Source: DAOUMU01 sp034409055
GTDB lineage: Bacteria > Chloroflexota > Anaerolineae > 4572-78 > J111
Length of the DNA: 12,730 nucleotides
NCBI GenBank assembly: GCA_034409055.1
Contig: DAOUMU010000238.1
Span: 1 to 12,730, forward strand
Direction of reading: 5' to 3'
Part shown: positions 1 through 7,656 of the stretch, one piece after another
Position numbering within the stretch: position 1 is the first letter of the stretch
How the letters are laid out: the number at the start of each line of letters is the position of its first letter
Position numbers and translations under genes: made by a program
The notes under the pieces: generated by a model
Database searches by the model: none
Told to the model about the DNA's origin: nothing
Seen by the model: only the letters and a program-made list of their open reading frames with translations

Positions 1-64
1 AATTTGACTGGAAAAATCGTTATTGCCATAATGCCAAGAGTTTTTTGACAATCAACAAAAAATC

Positions 65-637
65 TTAACTTGTAACAAATGCCATTAGGTAGGCCCGCCC
101 ATTCTCAATGTTCTTGTCTGCTCTGTGCACTCGTGTGGGTTTCTGAGATTCTATGTTTCCGTATCTTTGAATAATTTCAGCTAAAGTCTCATAGAGAATT
201 GTCTCAACTTCAAAATCACCTTGGGCTTTTACGATAGAAAGACTCAACTTAGTTAACCCACGGTATAACAAATCATCACAAACAATCGGTGTGGCGAATT
301 CAGTTACCCTCGCATTCTTTTCTGACAAGGCAAATGAAATATTCTGGATTAAATTAGGTTCGATATAAAGCATATAATATGTCAATGCTGAACCATTTTT
401 AGGATTACAGGCATGGACCTCACCTGGATTGATTAGCGCAATTTCACCACGTCGGATCATCTCAGTTCGGTTATGGCAAAAGAACTCTGTTTGACCTTCC
501 TTAACAATACCAACTGAATATGTATCGTGTGTGTGCTTGTCGAATGCATGCTGACGATAATGGGAAAACCGTAACTCAATATTTTTCAATTGAGAATTTC
601 TGATAAACCTTACGCTATTATCTTGATAAATTGTCAC
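65..637 (-). CDS. AraC-type sensor (cupin) domain protein lacking the HTH domain
   Basis: The 190-residue product matches the N-terminal ligand-binding half of AraC-family regulators. Residues 33-79 contain the typical series DKHTHDTYSVGIVKEGQ, RRGEIALINPGEVHACNP, which is the cupin fold that senses a small ligand. Full-length family members are near 280-300 residues and carry two helix-turn-helix motifs after the linker. Here the reading stops at TAA just after the linker (IENGRAYL). Reading the remaining 64 bases in the other minus-strand frames gives no HTH. The GTG start is chosen because AAGGA precedes it at normal spacing, about 40 bases inside cassette VII. It is either a truncated relic or a free-standing sensor domain. 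No promoter is seen; expression would rely on upstream transcription. The terminal attC of this cassette lies beyond the window. Confidence 0.75.
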   Translation of the reverse strand: MTIYQDNSVRFIRNSQLKNIELRFSHYRQHAFDKHTHDTYSVGIVKEGQTEFFCHNRTEMIRRGEIALINPGEVHACNPKNGSALTYYMLYIEPNLIQNISFALSEKNARVTEFATPIVCDDLLYRGLTKLSLSIVKAQGDFEVETILYETLAEIIQRYGNIESQKPTRVHRADKNIENGRAYLMAFVTS

Positions 638-671
638 TATTCAATCCTTGGCGACTTGCTTTTATCCTGCG

Positions 672-861
672 TGCTAACGCCCGCCAATCAGCGGCTGCAC
701 GAGTAACCGATGCCATACGACGAGACACTACACAAAACATCCCGCCGATGAAAAATGTACTTCGCCAGTACAGTTTATCCCAATTTGAGACACCACAACA
801 GGCAACACCCCTTCGACCTGAAACCTTGCTTGAGCAGTCCGCTGCATTGGCCTTGTTGGGC
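672..861 (-). other. attC site closing cassette VI (attC1)
   Basis: Read on the minus strand it starts GCCCAACAAGG (855-861 is the RYYYAAC box) and ends GGGCGTTAGCA (672-678). The outer arms pair imperfectly: GGCCAATGCAGCGG near the start against CCGCTGATTGGC near the end, with unpaired extra bases typical of attC. At 190 bp it is longer than most sites. It ends cassette VI, whose first nine bases (GTTGGGCGG at 4659-4667) match its start. Confidence 0.75.
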
Positions 862-879
862 GGTATTTACGATTATAAG

Positions 880-1160
880 ACTCCGGCCACAGCAACGATA
901 ACATACGTCACAGGAATCAATTACAATTGCGCTAGGATAGTCTCGGTTAAACGCCCTCCGCAACGCGGGCATTGCCCCGCACCATACAGTCGCCGAGAGA
1001 GCTCACATCTTCTCGCCCGTCATCCAGTTAGTAGGGATAAACTTTGTACAGCGTTGACACCCACTTGTGGACATTGCCGGCCATATCTAAAACGCCGTAA
1101 GGTCTCGCCTTGGCGGGAATATAGAACTGCACCATGCCGTCTGTTTCGGCTACGCGGGTA
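880..1160 (-). pseudogene. Decayed formylglycine-generating-enzyme (FGE-sulfatase/SUMF1) domain fragment
   Basis: No intact ORF fits, but the minus-strand translation contains YGVLDMAGNVHKWVSTLY (about 1105-1048). This corresponds to the family signature G-[LV]-x-DM-x-GNV-x-EW, with H-K replacing the usual tryptophan and glutamate. Downstream, the same frame reads DDGREDVSSLGD after an in-frame TAA, then VRGNARVAEGV where intact proteins have a VLRGGSW-type segment. After a frame change, FNRDYPSA and DVCYRCCGRSL resemble the family's C-terminal DVGFRCVRSL. Stops, a frameshift and substituted key residues mark it as dead. It lies directly before attC1, so it may be the last original gene of cassette VI. 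Intact members convert cysteine to formylglycine in sulfatases or act in other oxidations. Confidence 0.7.
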
Positions 1161-1170
1161 GACCCGGCTG

Positions 1171-2736
1171 CTACGGATCAGTCTCAGTTGTTTCGGTCAT
1201 TTCCCCCAACATTTGGATCGAATAACCCGCCGGTGAGTTGATATCCAGCGTGAGTCTATTTCCCTCAAAGATATATTTTTCGGTGACGGTTTCCATGTAT
1301 GCAAAATCTTTGACCGTTTGCACAAAAGTCTTTTCATCCTGCCAGTAGCCTTTAGCGGCAATAACATGGCCATCGCTTGCCGCTTCATTCACGTAAAAAT
1401 GATCATCCAGACCACCCAGTATTTCATATCTTATGTCAGGCCAAATTGCTTCCAATTGATATAAATTTTGCCCTTCTTCAAAGGTTAAGGTTAGCTCTTG
1501 AAAATAAGGGCCAGGCGATTCGGTGATGTGATAAGTCTGGCCGGATATTCGTTTGGCTATGTCAGGCAGCGGCGCAACAGGCTGGGGGTCCGGATTTTCA
1601 AGCTGGGCGGTATAGGCTTGCAGGTCGCTTGCAGTCTGGGTCGGTGGCAAGGGTTCGTTTGCTTGGGCTGCCGACAGCACAAATTCTTCCATCAACTTGC
1701 GGGGGGTCGGGAAAACAGGGTCGGGCAGGGCGGCGGTAAAGACGGCCACCAGGTTCAACCTGGGCACAACAAAGATGTATTGCCCGCCAAAACCGTGCGC
1801 CGAATAACCGCCATAGCCATCTATCCACCAGAAGTAGCCGTAACCGTCGTCTTCGGCTTCGTTCATCAGCCCCTTAGTTTCCATATGTTTGGTAGTGGAT
1901 TTTTCGACCCATTCGGCCGGAACAATCTGCTCGCCATTCCATTGACCGTGATTCAGGTAGAGGTAGCCAAGTTTCGCCATATCCCGTGGCGATAATTCCA
2001 GGCCGGTGCAGCCCAGCGGAATGCCGCGCGGGTCTGTCTGCCAGGTGATTCCGCTGATACCCAACGGGTCAAACAGTTTTTCTTGAGCGTATTCCTGCGT
2101 AGTCATGCCGGTGGTTTGCTGAATAATGGCCGACAGCACGTGCGGCGCACCGGAGTCGTAAAAAAAGGCGGTGCCGGGTTTTTCCAGAACTGAATTATAA
2201 GTAAGGATGTGTTCGACAGTGTCAAAACTTTCGTCTTTTTGCTCCAGAACCTCTATGTAGGGAATGGTGCGAGTATTATAACCAGCCGACATGGTGAGCA
2301 GATGCTCCAGGGTCAAATCAGGCAAGTACCTGTCGGTAACGTCCTGAGCAATGTCGGGGAAAAAGTCCAGCACTTTCTGGTCAACGCTTTTGATGTAGCC
2401 TTCTTCCATGGCAATGCCGGTCAGCATAGAGGTGACACTCTTGGTGACAGAAAATACCGGGTGTTTTATATCCCGGCGGTAAGGATCAACATAGGCCTCG
2501 GTGACCAGATAGCCGTTACGAACCAGCAGAACACTGTGAATGTCTATGTTCTCATCCCGGATCCTTTGGAACATTTGCAAAATCAAGGTCGAGTCAAGTC
2601 CCTGGTCCTCCGGGGTAGAGGTGCGCCAATCTTCACCGGGCCAGTAGGAGGGCTGCTCCGGCGTGGTCGCGCAGCCACTGGTTAGACCCGCTATAAGGAT
2701 AATGATGAAACTATAGAGTATAAGTTTTTTACGCAT
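1171..2736 (-). CDS. Serine hydrolase, beta-lactamase (class C) family, lipoprotein
   Basis: The 521-residue protein has a lipoprotein signal peptide: MRKK, a hydrophobic stretch from about 5 to 18, and lipobox LTSGC with Cys22, predicting attachment to the outer face of the membrane. Residues 40-345 carry a class-C beta-lactamase/penicillin-binding fold. The nucleophile motif is S96-V-T-K99, Y193-D-S195 sits where YxN/YxS occurs, and H314-G-F-G-G318 is the third (HxG) motif. The C-terminal 150 residues form an extra domain seen in esterase or peptidase-like members. Family members hydrolyse esters, D-amino peptides or beta-lactams; the substrate cannot be read from sequence. The ATG is preceded by AAAGG at 9 bases. 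The gene starts 38 bases after the PH-like gene on the same strand, so they are probably co-transcribed. Confidence 0.9.
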   Translation of the reverse strand: MRKKLILYSFIIILIAGLTSGCATTPEQPSYWPGEDWRTSTPEDQGLDSTLILQMFQRIRDENIDIHSVLLVRNGYLVTEAYVDPYRRDIKHPVFSVTKSVTSMLTGIAMEEGYIKSVDQKVLDFFPDIAQDVTDRYLPDLTLEHLLTMSAGYNTRTIPYIEVLEQKDESFDTVEHILTYNSVLEKPGTAFFYDSGAPHVLSAIIQQTTGMTTQEYAQEKLFDPLGISGITWQTDPRGIPLGCTGLELSPRDMAKLGYLYLNHGQWNGEQIVPAEWVEKSTTKHMETKGLMNEAEDDGYGYFWWIDGYGGYSAHGFGGQYIFVVPRLNLVAVFTAALPDPVFPTPRKLMEEFVLSAAQANEPLPPTQTASDLQAYTAQLENPDPQPVAPLPDIAKRISGQTYHITESPGPYFQELTLTFEEGQNLYQLEAIWPDIRYEILGGLDDHFYVNEAASDGHVIAAKGYWQDEKTFVQTVKDFAYMETVTEKYIFEGNRLTLDINSPAGYSIQMLGEMTETTETDP

Positions 2737-2774
2737 GATCTTTGCCTTTTATCTACAATATAAGGCGGCAAGGA

Positions 2775-3731
2775 CTATTTTTCTAGACTTGCCTCAAGCT
2801 GACTTAAGAACCCATCCACCTCTTGTTTGTTTGAAACCGAAAATAAAGAATCTATGCTGTCGCCTTCCGGCAAGCGGACGAACATCGCCAACAGCCCATC
2901 TTCTGGCCCGGTTAAGGAGACGGAGGTTATCTTGTCCAACGGGATGTAATGCCATACCCCGCCATAGCGGATGTCTCCACCCCACCGCTTGCCGGTCCCG
3001 TCCTGAATTAGGATCAGTTCCCGATCTGTCAGGATGCTGAGGTGGGCAAGACACACTGTCCTAAAAAACGAGTTGCCAAACAGCCTGAGTACCTCGTCAC
3101 GAACTTCAGGTTGCAGGATGATCTGCCCAACTTTTTCATCGGGTAATAGGCTGCGCCTGGCGTAGTTCATAAGTTTCAAATTCGTTCGACTCAGAAAATC
3201 AAACTTGGATCGTTCCATGCTGGGGTCTATCCCCGGGGCATAGTTTGTCGCCAATCTTATTTTGTTCACGATGGGCGCAAACAAATACTCGGTGACCGTG
3301 TTGAACTTAAACTCAGTCGCGGTTGGCAGACTACTATCGGCCAGACCGCTTATCTTGACCCACACTTGTAAAAGCGCCTTCCCTACTTCGACGTAGCTGA
3401 TATCTTTAACCGCATAACAGGTGCAACTCAGAACACCCGTCACTTCCTCCCATACATAAATCTTACCATCCAGACAGCAGACCAGCTTCTCGGTTTCTCT
3501 ATTCATGAAACCGGCGTACGAAGGCGTCAATACGGTATAAGGGAACGGACTATCGCCAACCAACGCGGCAAATGAACTCCGGTAAACCTCCGGCACCTCA
3601 GCGTAAGACCTAATCACTTTGAGCCATGAGAGCCGTATTTGCTCATCTGCCGCCAGCAAAGGCAAACTTTCCTTTATACCGGCGATAAATCTCCCCACTG
3701 ACCGCAGTATTCCTTTGCGATAAACTGACAT
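2775..3731 (-). CDS. PH-like domain protein of unknown function
   Basis: This is a soluble protein of 318 residues from the ATG at 3731. That start is preferred over the upstream TTG at 3791 because GAGAGGG lies about 7 bases before it. No signal peptide or membrane segment is visible. Near the C-terminus, LSILTDRELILIQD followed by WHYIPLDKITSVSL has the pattern of bacterial PH-like domains: paired strands, a polar loop, then 'ipldkItsv'. The N-terminal half, with LVCCLDGKIYVWEE, may hold a second related fold. It is upstream of the beta-lactamase-family lipoprotein gene and probably shares its transcript from the promoter at 3798-3827. No enzymatic motif is seen and no function is proposed. 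Confidence 0.8.
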   Translation of the reverse strand: MSVYRKGILRSVGRFIAGIKESLPLLAADEQIRLSWLKVIRSYAEVPEVYRSSFAALVGDSPFPYTVLTPSYAGFMNRETEKLVCCLDGKIYVWEEVTGVLSCTCYAVKDISYVEVGKALLQVWVKISGLADSSLPTATEFKFNTVTEYLFAPIVNKIRLATNYAPGIDPSMERSKFDFLSRTNLKLMNYARRSLLPDEKVGQIILQPEVRDEVLRLFGNSFFRTVCLAHLSILTDRELILIQDGTGKRWGGDIRYGGVWHYIPLDKITSVSLTGPEDGLLAMFVRLPEGDSIDSLFSVSNKQEVDGFLSQLEASLEK

Positions 3732-3797
3732 AGATAACCCTCTCAGCCAACTACAAATCAGTCCTTTATTGAACCCATCAGGTGCCCCCAATCCTAA

Positions 3798-3827
3798 AGT
3801 GTACTATACCCTTAAACAGATCGTCAA
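3798..3827 (-). promoter_or_regulatory. Putative sigma-70-type promoter for the PH-like/hydrolase gene pair
   Basis: On the minus strand TTGACG (3827-3822) and TACACT (3803-3798) are separated by 18 bases. The start of the PH-like gene lies about 65 bases downstream. It faces away from the plus-strand RibD and IS fragments. The -35 is close to consensus; the -10 matches four of six. Confidence 0.5.
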
Positions 3828-3944
3828 TGGATTCTTATTGGGAAAACTTATATATTTATTGCCTGTTGCCTCACCTGGCTGTAGCTTGGTTAGCTTTTAT
3901 TAGTTTTAGGTATAGATTCTATCTTTCCTAAATTCGCCCAAAAA

Positions 3945-4229
3945 GTGAAATACTTCTGGTATCTGCTTACCATTAATTCCCAAGTTGCCCACTCAACGTT
4001 AATCAAGAGCAATGTCACCGAAGAAGTTTCCAGGCTCAAGCAGCAGGCTGGTCAAGACATCTTGAATTACGGCACGGGCCGCCTGGCCCAGACGCTGCTG
4101 CAACACGGTCTCATAGATGAGCACCGGCTGTGGGTCATACCTGTAATTTGGGGCAACGGTCAGCGTATTTTTGAGGGCATGGACACAACCAAGCTGAAAC
4201 TCGTAGATAACTCAAGTTGCTACCGATAA
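3945..4229 (+). pseudogene. Truncated dihydrofolate-reductase-like protein (RibD C-terminal domain)
   Basis: The 94-codon reading frame holds only the C-terminal half of a RibD_C/DHFR-like protein. STLIKSNVTEEVSRLKQQ, QDILNYGTGRLAQTLLQH, GLIDEHRLWVIPVIWGNG and RIFEGMDTTKLKLVD follow the family order (NSTLIKGNV, GSGxL, LIDE, PVVxGxGxxLF). The N-terminal NADPH-binding half (about 90 residues) is missing: codons before STLIKSN do not resemble the family. The end is also replaced, since after KLVD the normal final strand gives way to NSSCYR and a stop. Intact relatives reduce a pteridine or pyrimidine-like substrate with NADPH. It lies on the plus strand, opposite to the cassette genes, and seems to have been cut at its 3' end by the adjoining IS-derived DNA. 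Confidence 0.75.
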
Positions 4230-4301
4230 GGGTTTGAGAACCATCAGTGTTTCGATACAGTAAGGATTAACCAAAATCAAAAAACTGTAAGGAGAACACT
4301 G

Positions 4302-4500
4302 ATGGAGCTAGAAATTATAACCATACATGTCATCTGTTGCGAGTTTCTACAAGCGATAGGCCATCTAGAAGATGAACAATGTCGGATGAGTGATGCGGAA
4401 GTTATGACCACGGCGATTGTGGCGATGTTGCATTTCGGGGTTAATTATGCCCAAACCAGAAAGTGGCTTAAGGGTTCGCACTATTGTGAGGCGTGTTTTA
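4302..4500 (+). pseudogene. IS982-like transposase, N-terminal fragment
   Basis: ATG at 4302 is preceded by AAGGAG. About 65 residues read like the N-terminus of IS982-family DDE transposases: IITIHVICCEFLQAIGH, RMSDAEVMTTAIVAML and HFGVNYAQTRKWLK. Intact enzymes are near 290 residues, so the DDE catalytic core is missing. The frame runs into a MITE-like element at 4501, and the sequence beyond that element is the cassette boundary, not more transposase. The left end of the IS probably lies near 4205, where the RibD-like frame loses similarity. It reads opposite to the cassettes. The family assignment is by motif recall and would need a search. Confidence 0.6.
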
Positions 4501-4653
4501 TACTACAGTTGTAATTAACCACGATACCAGCAAATCTCTGATTTTCGTGGGTGCTTTTTTCTATGAATCACCAGCTTTCTCAAGCAAAAGCCCCAAAATT
4601 GGGGCTAAATTTTACAGACAAATTCGATCAGTTTCCTAACCACAACTGTAGTA
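4501..4653. mobile_element. Small MITE-like element with 12-bp terminal inverted repeats
   Basis: TACTACAGTTGT (4501-4512) is repeated exactly in inverted form at 4642-4653. Both ends are flanked by TTTA (4497-4500 and 4654-4657), a plausible 4-bp target duplication; a TA duplication with 10-bp ends is an alternative reading. The 153 bp contain no gene. Inside are a perfect 18-base palindrome AGCCCCAAAATTGGGGCT (4589-4606) and a stem CCACGA/TCGTGG (4519-4550) followed by a run of Ts on the plus strand, which could act as a terminator. It interrupts the remnant next to the transposase fragment, four bases from attC2. Confidence 0.65.
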
Positions 4654-4660
4654 TTTAGCC

Positions 4661-4790
4661 GCCCAACGCCGGAGTTCACCCGCAGCCAAAGGTGAGCAAA
4701 ACCACCTTCACAGTAGCCCAACAACCGATAGCCAAACCACCCGGCTATCCAAACCAACTTTGGCTGTCGGCGTGAAACGACTTGTTAGCG
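4661..4790 (-). other. attC site closing cassette V (attC2)
   Basis: Minus strand: starts CGCTAACAAG, ends GGCGTTGGGC. The outer arms pair as TTTCACGCCGACAGCC against GGCTGCGGGTGAACTCCGGC with bulges. Inside, GCCAAAGTTGG and CACCTTTGGC extend the stem. It is nearly identical over about 110 internal bases to attC3 and attC6, while the terminal 7 to 10 bases differ and instead match the neighbouring cassette ends. Confidence 0.92.
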
Positions 4791-5425
4791 GGCAGTTTGT
4801 TGGGAAAGTTTAGCTTCATCTGATAGCAACTGGAACTTGATAAAAACTTTTTAACCTCACAATATATTGCCGTACTTCTTCTTGTCCAAGATTGTAATCA
4901 CTAATTGGTACTCTGAACAAAACTTCATCGGATTCGCTAATCCTAACGATAGGAAAAACGGAATTTATTTCTTGAGCTATCTTATCAAGAGTGGACGGTT
5001 CACGATAATGATCACTCGTGTGTTTCAATTTGAGGCCGAGGTATTGAACCGATGATGTTTTTATTCTAAATTCACCAAAAGTAACTTCTTCTATATCAGT
5101 CCATGAAATCAGGCGTTGAGAACGACATAATCTGATACCAGTCTTATCAATGATAACTTGAGCAGCACGATTATGCAGACTACGAGCAACTATAAGGCCG
5201 ATAAGAATAATAAATATAACTGCTATAGCACCCGTTAAAAATCCAACGTAAATATCCCCCTCATCAAACGCTGAATAAGCTGTGCCCCCAAAGACGATGG
5301 GTATAAAGCTAATTATTAGAGCGCGAAAGAGCGATTTAGATATTGAATATCGTAAAATCAGTTGATCACTCATTTATCAAAATTTAAGTCCTGACAGGAA
5401 ACGGGAATATTTTCTAGCCCGCTAA
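4667..5425 (-). mobile_element. Gene cassette V (759 bp)
   Basis: Bounded by the predicted cut points in attC3 and attC2. Its first bases with the preceding G, GTTAGCGGGC, are repeated as the reverse complement at the start of its own attC2. It has the textbook form of one gene starting 52 bases inside the cassette with attC directly after the stop. Confidence 0.9.
4816..5373 (-). CDS. Small membrane protein with PH-like domain (STM3941-like)
   Basis: The 185-residue protein has two hydrophobic segments, about 13-34 and 41-63, forming an N-terminal membrane hairpin. A cytosolic part follows in which QVIIDKTGIRLCRSQRLISW-TDIEEVTF (about 72-99) has the two-strand pattern of bacterial PH-like domains. 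Length and order resemble the STM3941-type family, whose role is unknown. The next part (about 100-185) has no recognisable catalytic residues. ATG at 5373 is the only good start; AGGA lies about 14 bases upstream, a poor spacing, so translation may be weak or depend on upstream reading. No promoter is seen in the 52-base leader. It is the single gene of cassette V. Confidence 0.8.
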   Translation of the reverse strand: MSDQLILRYSISKSLFRALIISFIPIVFGGTAYSAFDEGDIYVGFLTGAIAVIFIILIGLIVARSLHNRAAQVIIDKTGIRLCRSQRLISWTDIEEVTFGEFRIKTSSVQYLGLKLKHTSDHYREPSTLDKIAQEINSVFPIVRISESDEVLFRVPISDYNLGQEEVRQYIVRLKSFYQVPVAIR

Positions 5426-5547
5426 CGCCGGAGTTCACCCGCAGCCAAAGGTGAGCAAAACCACCTGCACAGCAGCCCAAAACCGTTAACCAAACCACCC
5501 GGCTATCCAAACCAACTTTGGCTGTCGGCGTGAACCGCTTGTTATAT
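5420..5547 (-). other. attC site closing cassette IV (attC3)
   Basis: Minus strand: starts ATATAACAAGCGG, ends GGCGTTAGCG. It is nearly identical to attC2 and attC6 inside. Its start (GGCATATAAC read on the minus strand, 5550-5541) complements GTTATATGCC at the start of cassette IV (6629-6620), a perfect 10-base match. Confidence 0.93.
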
Positions 5548-5585
5548 GCCTCTAGACTTGTTTACCTCACCTTGTGAAGTATCGT

Positions 5586-6584
5586 TTATCCTTCTATCTT
5601 GAGTCTTAAAAAGTTCAAAATCCCTTCCACATTGTCTAAATTGCTACCAAAATCAATGGGAGTTAACATCCGTGGTTTACTTGAGACGTTTACCTTTGTC
5701 TGCTCATCATTCAACCTATCTATCTTGAATGATAAGGTTTCACCCCAGCTGTATATACTTCGACCTGTTTTGGCTACAATTCTACCTCGCTCTGGATTGT
5801 TCATAGATACTTTACCGCCTAATACTAAGGCCGCTTCAAAACATAAGTTGAAAACTTTACTATAAGGAAGCCGCACTTCAAAATTCCGCACTTGATGAAC
5901 ACTCAATGCGCCTTGTGCTTTCCCTGATGGCCTTCCCCTAACTGAGATGATATGAAAAACAACAACCACTAGACCAACAAATCCTAGAATGCCTCCAATC
6001 CCCAGTATCGCCGGCAGAAAAAGCTCGCGAAAAAAACCAAACATTAGGCCAAAGTAAGAACTGTTTCTTAATGGCAGCAAGTAGATTATCACGCTAAAGA
6101 CAAACATTGCGATAACAGGAAACCCTCCAAAAAAAAGTAAGCCTTCTAAAAGTAATACAAGTATCTCCCCACTTTGATTAGTACTACGGGGTGAGTCTAA
6201 TATCATTAATTTCGGTAATGCTTCAGTTTGCGCCAGGGCATTTTGTTTGATAGACCCCACTATTTTTTGTGAAGACAATGATTTTAGTTTGGGAGTAGTA
6301 AAAGCTGGCTTTTCTGACAGTATATCTTCCAGCGTTGGCATTTCCTCATCTGCAAGGGTTTCTAACCGGGCCAAGCCCTGTTTTGCGGTGGTATTCTCAG
6401 GATTGATTTCCAGGATGCGTTGAAGACAACGCCTTTTTTCATGAGGATTTTCTACGGCGACAGCAAGCCACATCCAGGCCATTTCATTTGTTGGATCAGT
6501 TTGGATTAGGTGGGTCAGCAATTTTCGCCCCGTTGCTTTGTCACCTGCCTTAATTGTTCTTATGGCTTCGTTTAACTTAGACAT
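5586..6584 (-). CDS. TPR-like protein with two membrane segments and a C-terminal conserved domain
   Basis: The 332-residue protein begins with a TPR-like unit (residues 3-77). KAGDKATGRKLLTHLIQTDP, MAWMWLAVAVENPHEKRRCL and RILEINPENTTAKQGLARLE are very typical of TPR proteins in Chloroflexota. A linker (about 80-138) leads to hydrophobic spans at about 141-171 and 187-214, followed by a basic segment VRGRPSGK. The C-terminal domain (about 232-332) has the pattern FEVRLPYSKVFNLCFEAALV, RGRIVAKTGRSIYSWGETL and a final NVEGILNFLRLK. It looks like a lipid- or ligand-binding style alpha/beta fold, but I cannot name it. ATG at 6584 follows TGGAAA closely, 45 bases inside cassette IV. It is the only gene there; the upstream cassette must supply transcription. 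Confidence 0.82.
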   Translation of the reverse strand: MSKLNEAIRTIKAGDKATGRKLLTHLIQTDPTNEMAWMWLAVAVENPHEKRRCLQRILEINPENTTAKQGLARLETLADEEMPTLEDILSEKPAFTTPKLKSLSSQKIVGSIKQNALAQTEALPKLMILDSPRSTNQSGEILVLLLEGLLFFGGFPVIAMFVFSVIIYLLPLRNSSYFGLMFGFFRELFLPAILGIGGILGFVGLVVVVFHIISVRGRPSGKAQGALSVHQVRNFEVRLPYSKVFNLCFEAALVLGGKVSMNNPERGRIVAKTGRSIYSWGETLSFKIDRLNDEQTKVNVSSKPRMLTPIDFGSNLDNVEGILNFLRLKIEG

Positions 6585-6622
6585 TTTCCATTAATGTACC
6601 CATTAGTAGGCAAATTTTGGGC

Positions 6623-6746
6623 ATATAACGCCCCGCATCAGCCGATTGCGGGCTGGCAAGGTCAGACCCACTTACCAAAGCCTTCGCCAGTAAGGGATGG
6701 TTGAAAATCGCGGCGGTAGCAATTCGGCTGCAACCGCTTGTTGGGC
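6623..6746 (-). other. attC site closing cassette III (attC4)
   Basis: Minus strand: starts GCCCAACAAGCGG, ends GGCGTTATAT. The arms pair as GCAGCCGAATTGC against GCAATCGGCTGATGC with extra bases. Interior AGTAAGTGGG and CTTACTGGCG segments give further structure. It is related to attC5 (shared CGGGCTGGCAAGG on the plus strand) but not to the attC2/3/6 group. Confidence 0.9.
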
Positions 6747-6782
6747 GGCTTTTTGCTTTACGACAAATGCGATGAGTAAAAG

Positions 6783-7406
6783 CTATATTCGCAATCCTGT
6801 TGTATCTTCATAGGTGGCAAAAGACGCCCACCGGCCATAACAGCTAAAAGACCAAAGTGTTATAATTTGCTTATCCGTTTCAGGAATCTTGTTTGGTATA
6901 CGATGCGGCATAGGAAGATTATATAGGTGGCTTTTTACCAGGAAATCCACTTCACACAAAACTAACTCCGGTCCATCTTCGGCTAACCGGCCCTCAACCT
7001 CAATTTCGTCAATAATCGTTGTCTCGTCCGAAATATTTACTTTCGCTTTGTAGTGAAGTTGTCCACTCCAACTATGAGTGAAGTATAACCAGTTATCAAA
7101 TAGGAAGATGTCCCACTTATCTTCCATACCTTCAGCTTTCAAAATCGGACCACGGGACGTCTCGTCAAAAATACGACGTTTACTGTTATATTGCAATTGA
7201 CAAGCTATCTTTATGCTATTATCTGGTGATTGTCCACGTAGTTGTTCGCCATTAAAAGCTCTTAACTCGCTGAACTTCATTGCCATTTGGGGGTCTTTGG
7301 TTAAGGATTGGACATTCCAACAATAATTTCTAATATCCAAACAGCGCATTTCAAAAGGATTTTTATCTGCTTCAATCCATTGAAGTTCATCGAAATTGAA
7401 ACTCAT
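6783..7406 (-). CDS. Hypothetical cassette-borne protein, 207 residues
   Basis: This soluble protein is taken from the ATG at 7406, where AAAGGA precedes the start at 9 bases. The earlier in-frame ATG at 7439 has no ribosome binding site and lies too near the attC junction. The product is beta-rich with many aromatic residues: IFLFDNWLYFTHSWSGQLHY near the middle, then alternating charged and hydrophobic residues (VNISDETTIIDEIEVEG) and ITLWSFSCYGRWASF near the end. There is no signal peptide, membrane span or recognised active site. The 'DNWLYFTHSWSGQL' segment recalls uncharacterised proteins of environmental integron cassettes, a recollection and not a search result. Function unknown. Single gene of cassette III, with no promoter in its leader of about 48 bases. 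Confidence 0.8.
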   Translation of the reverse strand: MSFNFDELQWIEADKNPFEMRCLDIRNYCWNVQSLTKDPQMAMKFSELRAFNGEQLRGQSPDNSIKIACQLQYNSKRRIFDETSRGPILKAEGMEDKWDIFLFDNWLYFTHSWSGQLHYKAKVNISDETTIIDEIEVEGRLAEDGPELVLCEVDFLVKSHLYNLPMPHRIPNKIPETDKQIITLWSFSCYGRWASFATYEDTTGLRI

Positions 7407-7448
7407 ATTGTTTTTTCCTTTGATTTTAGCCGGGAGCATATTTCAGCC

Positions 7449-7572
7449 GCCCAACGCGTAAAATCACGCGATTACGGGCTGGCAAGGCTCGCTACAATTA
7501 CCCATTTTTTTGCCAGCATGTAACCGTTGTAAAAACGCAGCTTAGCAATTCGCGTGCATTGATTTGTTGGGC
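7449..7572 (-). other. attC site closing cassette II (attC5)
   Basis: Minus strand: starts GCCCAACAAATC, ends CGCGTTGGGC. The arms pair as AATGCACGCGAATTGC against AATCGCGTGATTT with bulges. It is a relative of attC4. Its start (GCCGCCCAAC) complements the first ten bases at the cassette II boundary (GTTGGGCGGC, 9240-9231). Confidence 0.92.
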
Positions 7573-7656
7573 GGCACCGCTGGGGGCTAAGCTGTTGGTT
7601 TACCCCGTAACCTGGCGAATTAACCAGTAACCAGACCGTTAAAACGACACCTTACT

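Noticed and set aside
631..1161. Plus-strand ORF across attC1
   Set aside because: It spans the recombination site and the FGE-type relic, with no protein-like features.
1498..1995. Plus-strand ORF over the beta-lactamase-family gene, and another at 2209-2685
   Set aside because: Both mirror the lipoprotein gene, whose catalytic motifs are intact on the minus strand.
3731..3791. Upstream TTG start extending the PH-like protein by 20 residues
   Set aside because: It has no ribosome binding site and lies at or before the likely transcription start; the ATG at 3731 has GAGAGGG before it.
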